Assembly (NCBI GenBank): GCA_028023455.1
Contig: JAQFVV010000144.1
Span: 1-64,000 of the forward strand
Length of the DNA stretch: 64,000 nucleotides
Direction of reading: 5' to 3'
Source: Epiperipatus broadwayi
Taxonomy: Eukaryota; Onychophora; Udeonychophora; Euonychophora; Peripatidae
In this document: positions 12,240 to 24,403 of the stretch, piece after piece
How the letters are laid out: each line of letters begins with the position of its first letter
How positions within the stretch are numbered: the first letter of the stretch is position 1
Made by a program: the position numbers and the translations under genes
The notes under the pieces: model-generated
The model's input: only the letters and a program-made list of their open reading frames with translations
Told to the model about the DNA's origin: nothing
Database searches by the model: none

Positions 12240-13770
12240 AAATCCCAACATTGTAAAGTATGCAAGGTTCAGTTTGCACTAAGAACAAAAGTTGAAAACA
12301 TTTTGGATTCTCTTGTTGAAAAAAAAAGTCCCAAAACCTAATGGAAAAATTATAATATGTGGTGGTTATTAAATCACTGTCTATAAAGCTTTACCAAAAA
12401 ATATTTATTCAGTCCCCAAGGTGAGACATTCTAGCCAGTTTAGAAAGAGTTAAATTCTTTGCAAAATTAGATAAAATATCAGTATTTGAGAAAACAACTA
12501 TTATCCTAACTATTATAACACATAAAGGGTTATTTTACACAACCATTTTTTTTCAGAATAACTACAACCTCAAACATTTTCCAAGTGAAAATTGACATAC
12601 TGTTAAGAGGGGTTGATGGGGGTCACCCCATATTTTGATTACATATTAATAACTGTTAATTCAGAAGAGGTCTTACATAAAATAATTTAAAAAGCATGTG
12701 AATGACTCTTTGATTTCAGAGCAACATTAAACTCTGATAAATGTATCAGTGCACTAAAAAAATAAAATTTCTTGGCCATATTATATCAGGAGAAGGAATA
12801 AAGCCTGACTCAGAAAAACTAAAATCAGTAAAAAAATGTGTAGACTGAGAAATATCAAACAATTGTAGGCATTCCCTGGAATTATAAACTTTTTCAAAAG
12901 TTTTCTGGGATGAAAAGCTCATATGGCCACATTTTTATATGAGCTATCTGCAAGGAAAAATGATGGTCTTGGGACAAACCACAAGAAGAGGCATTTCATT
13001 TTGATAATGATTTAGTCACCCTTTCTCATAATTGTGATCATCCAATAGCTTATATGTCAAGATCAATATCAAAATCTGAAAAAATTACAGCCAGTTAAAT
13101 TAAACAAAAGAAACACTAGCTATTATTTGTATTGTTAAAAAATTTCATCACTATCTTTATGGCATCTCTTAAAAATAATAAGAGATCACTACATATTATT
13201 GGAAATATTCTCTAATAAAAAAACAGCATCTGAACACTTAAGTACACAAATGGTATGCTGGTATAATAAATTGTCTGCATATAATTATTAAATAGAATAT
13301 AAACTGAGAAATCAAATAAAGCATAAATTGCCCTTTCATGTGTACCAGTCACAAATGCAAAAGGAGGCAAATATGTGACAAATATTATTGATAGTTGGAA
13401 GCTAAAGCTGATAAACAGTCAAATTGTAGCAATATGGACAAAAGCTAACAAATACTACAAAAACGAACAAGAAATAGTTTGCCTAACAAATGGCCATTAA
13501 ATCTTCACAAATTTTTATGAAATTTATGTCTGTCGCCCAATAACGGATATATTTTAGCTTTTTATAATACTAATATCACCTCAAAGAAGCTCTGAGATAT
13601 TGGAGTTATTGTAGAAATGATTGTGAGAGCAAAATCACTCATCATAGTTATGTCTAGTGTCATGGGATTGATTCAGATATCAAATCCTCCATAAAAAGAT
13701 ACAACAATTGGTTAATATATTGCCAAAGAAATCCTGGATACCCCAACAAGGGAAAGAAGTTGATGCATAA
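12240..13770 (+). pseudogene. Ty3/gypsy pol remnant: RT, RNase H, integrase N-terminus
   Basis: Decayed polyprotein with stops and frameshifts. In order: the RT start FALRTKVENILDSLVEKK near 12270; the catalytic YxDD region near 12634-12650 reads FDYILITVNSEEVLHKI, with the second catalytic aspartate changed to tyrosine; the RT thumb KIKFLGHIISGEGIKPDSEK near 12760; RNase H DHPIAYMSRSISKSEK near 13036 followed by KFHHYLYG near 13140; then an integrase zinc-binding region near 13600-13740 (VCRPI, then GIDSDIKSSIKRYNN). No intact catalytic domain remains. It is not tied to identifiable LTRs. The family assignment rests on the order and spelling of these motifs. Confidence 0.75.
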
Positions 13771-16700
13771 GATGATCTCCCAGATATATAGAAAATTACA
13801 AGTGAAACAATGGAAAAATAAATCAATGTTCTCTAAAGTGAGATTGGATAGTGCAATGTATGCTTAGCATTTGCTTATTATTTATAAAAGCTTACACTAA
13901 GCAGAGAATATAATAAATGGAAAACATTCATATGAAATAATTATTGCTCAGTACTTGAAAACATGCCACTGACTAGAAAAATGGTAGCATTAGTTACTTT
14001 TGCACTGTTTATGCTCACTGAAGATGTGGAAAGGGGACTAGGACTCAGCTAACAAACCTTTCCGGTCTTTATTATAAGTTATATAAGTCTTCAAATTCAG
14101 ATGAGGACTGCAAACAAATATATCACATTAGAAACATATTGATCGTCAATATATTGCTTATTATTTTTATTATTAGTTGGAAATAAATTTCATTTTAATT
14201 TATTTCATTCTGGAGTTTTATTTATTTTATGCAACGTTTGAAACCCATCCTATTAGTTACAACCATATAATTGCTGGATTTCGAACTAAACATATACAAA
14301 AACAGAAAATGATTTATTAAAATTTCAGTTTACCTTGTTTAGTTTTTCCAATTAAAGAAATGATTCATCTTTGGAGTTTATTTTTTCAATTATGAATTAC
14401 AATATTATAAAAAAATGAGAATGTGTATATATAGAGAGAGAACGAGGGAGAGAATTGTAATTTCTAGTATTGTGGATTCTACTTTTTGTCATGGCTAAGA
14501 TGCAATATATATATATTTGATCTCAACAAAAGTCCCATGAAGCCATCATAAACTCTTTTTAAGATGTAGTAGATTTTGATCCTAGTTGTATTGTATCCTG
14601 TGAATTCACATAGTAATCATGAAAAAAATATTTAAAGCAGAAGTATAATGATATACCTATCTATCAAACAACACTTTATAATAAAGAAGACAAAAAAAAT
14701 GCTTTGTTACGGATAATGCATTTTATAATAGAAATGTAGATTATTATTTTTCGACTGATTTCAATAAATAAATACCGGTAATCATTACTATTTTTATTTA
14801 TGTCTTAGATGTGTTTTTTCTGCAGAATTAAGGGTTAAATATTTAAATAATATCTTTAAACAGATTCTGGTTTTTCTTTTCTTAGTATTTGAAAGAAATT
14901 ATTCATGAATGTCATTTCCATCTCATCTCATTAAAACCCTAATCTTATTGGCACCTCAGTAGGCTTAATACATTTAGAGTATTGTGTTAAATTATTTCAT
15001 TCTCTTGAATAAGCATCAGGTTTCTAAATACCTTAAAAGATCGTAATTTATTCTTACAAAAACCTAACTTCAGAAAATTTTCTATTTAGTCTATACAAAG
15101 AATAGAATCTGTTGCCCCCAAAGGATTCAATAAGAAGACAGAATATTTGTCTCGGACTAGATAAGTGTCAGACTTTTCCTCATCCCTTTTATTTATTCAC
15201 TAAACAGGTGGTACTCTAAGTAAATAAATTAAAACTTTCTGTCTGTCAATAATTGATAGTTAAAGCAAAGACTACATAAAAATAGATGTCAAAACAATTA
15301 ACTATAATATATCAAGTGTCAATATTAATGAAGGTAAAGCTATCTCCTATCAGTAATTTAATATTTATGTATGTTGTCTGCTTGAAAGTATCTATGATAT
15401 AAGATAATCTTTTAGTCTATGTTTCTGGCTGTCAAAATAATAATTACATATTGTACATGTTAGTTCTGTGAGTGCGCGGAGGGGGGGGGGGTCTTTAAAA
15501 AAATGAATACAATAAGAATGAAGTTATTTCCCCACCGATTAATATTTAACTATATTATAAAGAACTGTAAGACTGAAATTTAGTTTTCAGTTTCACATTT
15601 ATCAAAATATCTAGTTACATATATATATTTTTAATTGATAAAATTCCCATTCATATAGTGTTGTTTTTGTTATATATATTGTAATGGAATATTAGGAGAC
15701 GGGATGCTATTTGGTAATTGTAAATAAATCAAGATGATAAAAGGGAGAGGTAATACAATAACGAAGCTCCCTTCCTTAACGCTATCAAATCACCATGAAA
15801 ATGCAGGGCGAAGAGTGTTAATAAGATATAAAAGGGTAATTCTGAGAACCGATTGGTTACTCTAAAAATATAAAGGTGACTATTCTTCTAAATGCCAATT
15901 TTTAAAGTTAAATCAAAGACTTTTAATTTAAAGTAGATCTAGATACGCGATACTAACACTCGATTATTCCAATCGTTGATGGCATAAATTTTAGCTTAAC
16001 CTTTTAAAACAATTAATAATACATAATAAGTAAAGCAAATTTCACAAGAATAACGTCTGTTAGTACACTATTGTATGTGAACATTAATATTTCTAATAAA
16101 TCTCAAGGTTTTGATAGCATTTCTGACATTGTATATGCTAATAATTATATAATTATTGCTTCAAACTTTATAGTGTGGCTAGCATAATATCACAAATAAT
16201 ACTTTAATCAATATCACTTCTCAGGGATTTGAGCATCATAAAGGCTCTTATACTTTTTATATAGTAAAGTTTCCTGTGATAAGACTAAATAGGAATGGGC
16301 AATTTGTGATTGTATCCAATGCACATCTCTTAGCATATAAATAAAGCTGTGAAAGGAGTAAGGATGAGCTCTAACAAACTGTTTACGATAAACAATATTC
16401 ACTTAACTAATTTATTTATAGTATAACTAAAATTAGATAATTGAAATTAAATTTATGTGACCACATAAATGAATAAAATGATGATGATAAATAAAATGCA
16501 AAATTATTATTTTAAGAACAACAATTAAATAATTTTATTAAACAAAATGTGAATGCATAAATACGGAAATAAATAGGTATAAGATATCTCTGATAACTTT
16601 CTCTAAATAAATGCAGTGATATATAACTCAATGTGTTGCTCATACAAATACAAAATTATTAAAGAAGATTGCCAATATGTAGAATTTAAATATATCTTTA

Positions 16701-17018
16701 TTACTGTAAAATCTAAAATAGAATAAGAGATTTATACATATCTTAAACATTTTCCCTTTTGGAACACACTATCAAAATGGTATCTTCTTAGTTTAGTTTG
16801 TCTAGGTACATTTATTTCTAAATAAATATAATATCAACATGGCCTATTTATATAGCATTAAAGTCCTAAACTATACATTCTATATATGACAAGCACATTT
16901 TAAAGCATTATTTATTCATTTAATTAAACACATTTATAATGCAATATCATTAATATCATATAAATGCATAAGAAAACAAAATACAAGATCTATAAGACAA
17001 GAGCATCTCGTAATCAAT
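13771..17018. other. AT-rich DNA without recognisable genes
   Basis: A purine tract GGAAAGGGGAC near 14030 could be the polypurine tract of the preceding gypsy relic, but no LTR was confirmed. There is a GA-rich run near 14435 and a run of 12 or so G near 15480. Otherwise nothing recognised. Confidence 0.35.
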
Positions 17019-17020
17019 AA

Positions 17021-17214
17021 GAGAATTTAATAATATTATCTAATAATAACAATCCATCTTTAATACAAAAATACATGCAAATGTCTTATATCAATTTAAA
17101 TATTGAAACCATACTAAAGAGAATTTAATAATATTATCTAATAATAACAATCCATCTTTAATACAAAAATACATGCAAATGTCTTATATCAATTTAAATA
17201 TTGAAACCATACTA
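17021..17214. repeat. perfect 100-bp tandem duplication
   Basis: The block beginning GAGAATTTAATAATATTATC at 17021 recurs at 17121, exactly 100 bp later, and matches through CCATACTA at 17214. No mismatch was seen, so the duplication is recent. Confidence 0.85.
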
Positions 17215-19821
17215 CTTGGTCTTCTTACTGACCAGAATGTTGATAAATATTAACACATGCAATTAAAATATCACACAAAAACATAGTAAAGAAAATAAAT
17301 TATTAAATCATCATTATCCATTAAAGTTAATGAATAATTTAATCCACTTTCTTTATGTGAACATAGGTTCCATTAATCAACTTCATTTTACAATTATAGT
17401 CATTATTTTTTTTTTTTTAAATTCCAAATTATAATGTATGATGAGTTCATTAATTCTTTAGTTTGCTACAATTTTATTGGCAGATGAGATGAGATCCTTT
17501 CAATAATGCTAATCCCCTTATGGCACAGTTTTATTTTAAAAGTAATAACAATATTGTTTATCACAATTTTTAAATCCATTATGAAGATAATTAGGTTAAT
17601 TATTTCTTTTGAAGAAGCAAAGTCTTATTTTATTTCAATCTCCCATGGGATTTGTTTTTATAAAATTAGGAAAAACACAACCATCAAGTGAAATCAAAAC
17701 TTCTCAGGTGTGCTTAATCAGTATTCACAGAAACTGGAAAACAAAAGCAAAATCTGATCTATCTAGCATAGCAAGTATAATAATTCCAAAACTATTTAAA
17801 GACTCAAACATTTGTCTATATTTTTAAAATAATGTTGAGATTAAAATTAGAATTTATCCAATAAATTTTTTTATCGACTTTAGAAGGTAAGCAATTAATT
17901 GTTCTGCTATTATTAAGTTATATTTGACAATGATTATCATAAAGGCTCACATTCACCTCCGAAGGCGAATGTTCAATGGCTGAATCAAATAACTGTATTA
18001 GCAAATTGAATACTTAAAACTTATAAAGTTTACCAGATGAACTTTTACACAGAGAAGCCCCAATTTCCTTGAGCACTTGTTTTTATATTATAGGATACAT
18101 AATTGCAAACTGACATAGATTTGAATTCTTCTTTAACTCAGTTACAATTTGTACTTGAAATTTTTAGCATGTTAGCACAGCAAACAATTCCATCCAGATG
18201 ATAAAGTTCTCCTAAATATTTTTAAATAAAATTATGATAATGCTAAATATATAATTATTTACCCTCATTTTGATGTCAAACATATATTAATACTTGATCT
18301 ATTAAAATAAATGAGGTTTTAAATTTTTAAATTGATCGTTTTCTTATCCTATAGGATTTTCTATTATTCTTATGGCTTTATGCTAAATATATTTTTGACC
18401 TTTAAATAACATCATTTTTTATATCTAGACATAAAAACAAACCCATACATGCACATTTAATGTTATATATAGGTTAAATTTGTTTACAAGTAATTTTAAG
18501 TCAGATATAAATCACGAATTTATGATTATTTTACAATCGATTTTTTCATTTTAATAAAGGACATTTGTAATGTAGGATTAGTAACTTAATTTTATTAATG
18601 AATGTTTTTGATAAATTTTGAATTTAGTCATGATTTTCCAATTTTGATGCACGTTTTTAGACTTGTTTTAAACTATGTTCACCATCTTGAATATTCCCTA
18701 GCACGCTATACTCATATATATAATATAACTTAACAATTGTAATTATATATATATAAAATTAAGCTGGTTAATTCTAATATTGAGCCTATGATAGGAATAC
18801 TCATCATCATTATTATCTTCAATACATTTTCTCAGTTGCCCGATAAGGCAGAATTAATGTGTAAGTGAACGGTGGGGATATTACTACAATATATATATAT
18901 ATAATTATAATAAAAATAATAAATTTAACGGTAATAAACTATTATAAACAATTCTTAAATCCGCAGAAGTACTTTCGGTTAATTTCTTAAACCTGCCTCA
19001 ACTGCCATTAAATATATATACACACAAACAGATATATCTCAACTTAATTAAAAAAGATGGCAAAGTTTCACAGACTGTTCACAAGTCATTTGAAGTGCAG
19101 CATACATGATGAAAGTTGTATTGCTCTATACTGAAGGGCATTCATGACGAATCGCAGCATTGACAAAAACAGAATTGGGGATAGTATTTTAAAATTAGTT
19201 AGAAAAAAAGAAATCGGGGAAATAAGTTATTTAATTATAATTAATCTTTATTTAAAATTCGTACAAATTTGTAAGCTTAAACAGTACTTTATACATAAGT
19301 CGACGCATTGAATTATTTGTGTGTACATGTTTGAATGCATTCATATAACAGTTTAAATTTTATAAACAATAAATAATATATATTTTTAATTTTTTTTAAT
19401 AAGCAAATTGTAAGTTTAACTTTTTAAATTATTTTTTTGAATCAGAGTTAGACAAACTTTTCTGACTGTAGGCCTCATCGACTTTTGTAAGATCTCTAAT
19501 GAGCCACAAGTAAAAAAAAAATTACTTTTTGGAACTATGATGTTGGAAACAGATTTTCTATTTTCAATGAATTTTCATAATATAAAGTTTTTTTTTTTTT
19601 TTTTTAAAAAAAACCCTGTTTTTGGCAAGTTTAGGATGATGTCCAACATTGCATATGTATGTGGGCTGCACAAGTCATTATTGTGGGATGTATGTAGCCG
19701 ATTGGGCATACTTTGTCCACCTTTGTTTTAAATTTTATAATTATAGTTCTAATTTAAATTTCATCTAAGCTTAAAAATTTATTTTCACTAAAGCTATTTT
19801 TTTAAATAAGGTTAATTAATT
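17215..19821. other. AT-rich DNA without recognisable genes
   Basis: Open frames of 60-70 codons near 17.5-17.8 kb have low-complexity composition and no motif. TA microsatellites occur near 18715-18750 and 18885. Nothing else recognised. Confidence 0.4.
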
Positions 19822-19937
19822 GGTATTACTAATTTGAAATCGTGAATATAAAATGACTTGCGTTGTTAGCCGAGAGGTATCGCAGACGGTTGTGGGTTCG
19901 CGGTATTACTAATTTGAAATCGTGAATATAAAATGAC
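19822..19937 (+). repeat. 44-bp tRNA-like insertion between perfect 36-bp direct repeats
   Basis: The 36-bp block starting GGTATTACTAATTTGAAATC occurs at 19822-19857 and 19902-19937 without mismatch. Between them is a 44-bp insert (19858-19901) with TAGCCGAGAGG, an exact fit to the pol III A box (TRGYNNAGNGG), and GGTTCG, the start of a B box, before it ends. This looks like a tRNA or tRNA-SINE fragment inserted with an unusually long target duplication. Confidence 0.7.
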
Positions 19938-20630
19938 AAAAGTTGTTTTGATTTTCAAAATAAAATCTTAATTCTTGTTATAATTTTAAAAATAGTAAAA
20001 GAATGTAGAATGATTTTCCAATCTATTGATGGTATTATGGCATTTGTTAATTAGTATTAATATTAGTTTTGCCACATTAATTATTGTAAAAATTATAAAA
20101 AGACAAAATCTTTTTATTTAAAAAAATGTGTTAGTTGTGATTGTGTGTATAGTGGTTTAAAGTTGTGTTCCATAGATTTAGAGCACATTATGTAAGAGAA
20201 CTTATAATAAAAGAAAATAAGATTGACTGTGCACCTAATACCATGAAGTGCTGAATTTGGAAAATTTGGAGAATAAGAAAATCATTGTTAACTAAATAAG
20301 AACTTTTGGATTATTGAATAGTGCTTATTGAGAATTTTCTTCTGTGATTGGTTTTATTTAATGAATATTTTTAGATGATGTAATCAAGTATATAGTAAGT
20401 ATATTAATGAAACATGCCTATGTATTTTAACTCCGATATATTTAACTTTATTCTTACATTTTAAGCAATTAATCTTAAGTATTTGATTATTATCGAGTTT
20501 AAAATGATGAATTATAAGATTAACTTAGTATCATAAGTATTCAAAACATATTTATAGAAGTATTTATTTCTGAAACATTTTAACAAACTTATATATGGTT
20601 GCATATACATGGTAATGCTTAAAGAGTGTG
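19938..20630. other. AT-rich DNA without recognisable features
   Basis: Nothing recognised in this interval. Confidence 0.4.
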
Positions 20631-20780
20631 CAATGTCATCCACCACAAGTTAGAATTTCATTAAGATAAATAAAATAATCGTTATTATAAAACTAATTGG
20701 CTATGTCCTAATCAAGTTATAGTTAAATAATTAATAAAATACTTCAAATGTCACTAAATATAATGTAATTAAATATCATT
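20631..20780. repeat. copy 1 of a dispersed repeat of unknown type
   Basis: About 150 bp resembling 22300-22460 in the same direction, for example TCCACCACAAGTTAGAATTT against TCCACAACAAGTCAGTGTTT and the GATAAATARAATAAT segment that follows. The two copies bracket the LINE insertion. No terminal motif was found. Confidence 0.5.
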
Positions 20781-20839
20781 AGTTAATTATAATAAAGAAA
20801 TATATAAGAATAGTTTGAGAATTCAAGATTAATTTGAAA

Positions 20840-21997
20840 TAAACTGGTTGGACAAACTCAAAAGTCTCACTAATTCTCTATCTTCAATTTATTTATCATT
20901 ACCTGGAAAAGTTGCACTCCTTAATATGTTAGTTTTTCCCAGAATCAACTATTTTTTACCTATCATCAAGCCTACTTTGATATTTCAAAATAGTATAAAT
21001 TCAATATGTTCTAAGATTCTCTGGAGAGGAGAGTGTGCTTCCATCAGTCTTTTTCAGTTACAGAAACCCAAGGAGCTCAATGGCCTTGGTCTTTATTCTT
21101 TATTTACTTTTTATGTTCAGAAGGCTATTGCTGTTCTCTTAGATTTTTTCATCTCAGGTTGCGACAGATAGATCAAAATTTTCCATTTGAATCTACTGAC
21201 ACTCCACCTCCATTTCGTGGAGAGTGGATATCCAAGATTAGAGATTTTCTTAGAAAATTTTTTACACTTTCTTTGCACACATTTGAGAATAAGAGGAGTT
21301 ATTGGGAAGTTTATAAACTGGTTTATAGTAATCAAACTTTGTCCTCAACTCTTCTTGATTTAAATAATAAGGTTTTATTAAAGAAATCTAAACATTGGTT
21401 TCTTGGCCATAAATATATTGATTTTATTTTAAAGTTTAATCTTTCATTCTTACCTACTAATGATTTTTTATTGTTTAGAAGAGGTTATCGAAAGATTGAT
21501 TCACATTGCCAGTTTTGCTTTTCAGATGACGAGACCCTTCATCATATTTTTTTAAATTGTCCTTCTCTATCTCCAATCAGATTTTTTTTTGGAAATCATA
21601 TTTCTAGTAGTAACAAAGGTGTGCTTTCTATTTTTAAAGCTATTAAAAGTGGTGTTTTCTCAAAAATAAGAATGGCTATTTTTCTCTTATTTGCAGTGTG
21701 GATTACCAGATTTAAGCTCTTGTTTCACCAGAACAACAATGGAATTCTGAATACTTTTATTACTGTCATTAACAAAATCAAAGTTAGAGACAGACTGCTT
21801 GCATCTGACTCTTTATTTAATGATTCTTGATCTATGCTTAACTTTCCTGTTACCTTTTTTTCTTTGAAGTCTCAGCCATCTCAGAATGCTGCTTTCTTCA
21901 TAAGGGACAATTAACTTTGTTTCTAGTTCATTACTATGTATTTTAATTATTAATTTTTGTTGATCATTAAATTTCACTTTTAAAGTAAACTGGTTGG
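20840..21997 (+). mobile_element. 5'-truncated L1/Tx1-like LINE with 12-bp target duplication
   Basis: TAAACTGGTTGG occurs at 20840-20851 and 21986-21997, bracketing a LINE tail of about 1.13 kb. The insert begins inside the C-terminal coding region of ORF2 and runs through a 3' UTR of about 150 bp that ends ATTTCACTTTTAAAG without a poly(A) tail. This is the structure expected of target-primed reverse transcription with 5' truncation. Sequence decay is modest compared with the gypsy relics. Confidence 0.75.
20846..21830 (+). pseudogene. LINE ORF2 C-terminus, one frameshift
   Basis: The first frame (to about 21165) reads LPGKVALLNMLVFPRINYFL and then NGLGLYSLFTFYVQKAI, the post-RT segment typical of L1/Tx1-type ORF2 proteins. 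The frame then shifts between about 21120 and 21170. The second frame (to 21830) continues with HWFLGHKYIDF and a cysteine-histidine motif CQFCFSDDETLHHIFLNC, the C-terminal zinc-knuckle-like motif seen in many LINEs. No RT catalytic domain is present because of 5' truncation, so the fragment cannot encode a working enzyme. Confidence 0.75.
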
Positions 21998-22299
21998 TGT
22001 AGAAATAAAAGTAATATATCTTAGGAAATTAATGGATCCTTGTAGATAAACTAAAATGAAATATATTGAAGCATCAACAAATAGTACAATAGTATATGTC
22101 TTATATAATAATTAATCTTCTCTTATGTTTATCCAGAAATAGCTTCATTTAATATGTAAATCAGAAAGAAATGGAAAAATATGATGTATTAAGAATCTGA
22201 GGAAAAGAAATAAGTAGAGCAAAGTAACCATATATTATTGTTGTTATAATTCTTATACATAACATTATTTGTGCCCATGCATGTTAATTCTAAAAGAAT

Positions 22300-22460
22300 A
22301 TGTATGATTTGTCCACAACAAGTCAGTGTTTCATTAGGATAAATAGAATAATCATTACTGTAATAAATAATCAGCTATAACCTAATTAAATTATAGTTAT
22401 TCTAATACTATAACAACTTGTATATAATTAATAAATTCTTTAAATGCTACTAAATCTAAG
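22300..22460. repeat. copy 2 of a dispersed repeat of unknown type
   Basis: Counterpart of 20631-20780, with about 26 extra bases (TTCTAATACTATAACAACTT region). Divergence is roughly one base in five by eye. Confidence 0.5.
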
Positions 22461-22527
22461 GCTGTATTTTGGGGTGATATTGAGGTTTAAATGCAATCTT
22501 AATGATTATCCAGGTCTTGAAAAAATG

Positions 22528-22614
22528 TGGTGGCATTCAATGAAACAACAACTAGTAAATTGAACTTTTCTCTTAGCCAGCTCCAGTTAATGCTTACACG
22601 ATATGAAATCACAT
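22528..22614. repeat. left copy of the long flank duplication around the gypsy element
   Basis: The block from TGGTGGCATTCAATGAAA to ATATGAAATCACAT stops exactly where the left LTR begins. It is repeated at 26143-26242 directly beyond the right LTR, with several substitutions and about 13 extra bases there. A normal gypsy target duplication is 4-6 bp. Confidence 0.65.
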
Positions 22615-23441
22615 AGTTATGTATTTGAATGCAGGCACTAAGAATACCAACAAATAAATCAATAAATGAAATTTAGATAATGACTGCATAATGATGAAAT
22701 ATTATTAATAATGAAAAGTTATTGATGCATTCCAATACAACATATGTATTTCACTTATGGTTCAATTTCCACAATGCACGTAACAACTTGCTGCTTTCTG
22801 GATGGTTTTCTTTGGTCCCAGTTTCCAAAAAACTTTGGCATGACTCCTCAAACTAATGTAGTTCTTCGGCTTTGTTTAGCCGCTGTTCACAATCATGCTG
22901 GCTCCACACTAGAGCATGTCCTGTCACTTAAGCTTCTTTCAGCCACTATTCATTAAAATCTCCCACCAACAGTTCATATAATAAATTCACTGGAATGAGC
23001 CCTACACACTTAGCTGCATATGCTATTTATTTGGCAATCACAAGTTCATGCTTGATTGTTATCAGTCTTGTTTTTTTCTTGGTATTTTTAATTAGTCAGT
23101 TCTACTTCTATTATGTCAAGAAATTACAAAATTAGCAAATATTTCTTGGCATTTACCGAACACAATTTTCTTATTACATATTACTAAATATTTTCTATTG
23201 TTCAATCCTAAGCAAAATTAATCATTAATTAAACCTTTTTACTTTTTATCTGATTTAACTATACAGTTTGCTTTTTTAAAATTACCTTACCCAAACATTC
23301 ATTAATTTTATTCTTATCAGTTAATTATCTAAAAAAAAAAAAAAATCTTCTAATATATTTTCCTTACTTTTTCTGGAGTACAAAAAGACTTATAATTTAT
23401 AATTATTGAATTGCAATGCATATATTTTTACAAACACAACA
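22615..23441 (-). repeat. gypsy 3' LTR (element on minus strand)
   Basis: About 827 bp. Its inner end, ACAAACACAACA at 23441, abuts the polypurine tract. Its outer end, AGTTATGTATTTGAATGC, matches TGTTGTGTATTCAAATGC of the other LTR with several substitutions, so the original termini were TGTTGTG...CACAACA. Confidence 0.75.
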
Positions 23442-23456
23442 CCTTCCCCCACTCCA
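23442..23456 (-). other. polypurine tract of the gypsy element
   Basis: On the minus strand the bases just before the 3' LTR read TGGAGTGGGGGAAGG, an unbroken-looking polypurine tract directly adjacent to TGTTGTG. This fixes both the LTR boundary and the element's orientation. Confidence 0.7.
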
Positions 23457-23475
23457 GAAAAAACCCTTGTTCAGG

Positions 23476-24060
23476 TTAACATTGAGAATTATTTACGTTT
23501 TTCTCCCTCGCCTGCTTGAGTGCTTTTTTCTCCGATTTGGAGAAACTCTGGGTATTTTCTTGTTCTTTGGTTTGTGCATCTGGCAGTTCACTGTCTAAAG
23601 TTTGCCCTTCTTTTAAAAAGTCTTTAAAAATGTCCATTTCATTTTCTCTATTGGTCAGCTTTTCTTGTAGCCCCATTTCACACTGCTGCCAAAACATTAT
23701 CTGTTCTGATAATTCTTTTATTTTTTCATTGCACTCTTCTGAATTTTTTAAGCAGCTGATTATTATTCTGCAGTAAATACTGATTTTCTTGTAATTTCTG
23801 TTCCAACTAATTACATAATTCACAATTTCTAGATTCTAACTCCTCTGATTTCTTTTCTAGTGACTTCACAATTGATTCAGATTCTTGCAGTTTGGTCTGC
23901 AATGATGCACTCATTTAATTTTTATCTTCCATGTTACAGGTTAATTTATTCAAACTATGTTTTTGTGCTGGATCTGAAAATTATTCACCATTTCTTTTAA
24001 ATCTGTATTTTCTGTTTACAATTTAGTAATATCTATTTGACATGATCTAAAATTATTCTG
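23476..24060 (-). pseudogene. coiled-coil coding segment inside the gypsy element
   Basis: Lies between the protease remnant and the 3' LTR, where RT and integrase would be expected. A 115-codon open frame (23476-23823) includes EECNEKIKELSEQIMFWQQC and ENEMDIFKDFLKEGQ. Upstream, in a second frame, the segment QTKLQESESIVKSLEKKSEE and LEQKLQENQYLLQNNNQ is readable. The pattern is heptad-like, rich in Q, E, K, N and L, and suggests one coiled coil of about 190 residues broken by a frameshift. No family is recognised. It may be a lineage-specific gene of a non-autonomous element or captured host sequence. Confidence 0.5.
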
Positions 24061-24099
24061 TTTTCTCATCTCATCATTGGGGTGTCATCCTTGCAAATT

Positions 24100-24300
24100 G
24101 GTCCTATCCCTCACACTAATGCTTATCCCTATATGCTTGAACCAGTCTTGTTCCTATTAATGGATCAACATTTTTCCATGCTATGTATATTGGTAAGCTC
24201 ATCATTTTATTGCAGTAATTTACTGATACTACATCAGAGCCTATTATTTCTACTATGCTGCGGCTTACATTTACCACCCTGATTGATGTTTTATGCATTT
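24100..24300 (-). pseudogene. gypsy aspartic protease C-terminal remnant
   Basis: Reads IVEIIGSDVV, then KMMSLPIYIAW and NVDPLIG, the last part of a retropepsin domain (compare the usual LPLYVV...LLGRDWL). A frameshift follows, after which WFKHIGISI is readable, matching the residues that normally follow the protease. The active-site DTG region was not found. Broken and presumably inactive. Confidence 0.6.
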
Positions 24301-24403
24301 TAATGTCTGCATGACTTCTCTAATATGTATCCACAGTTTCTCCAAGATTATTGATATTCCTGACCCAATGTCAATTTCCATGTCTATTTTTTTTGTTAAC
24401 AAG

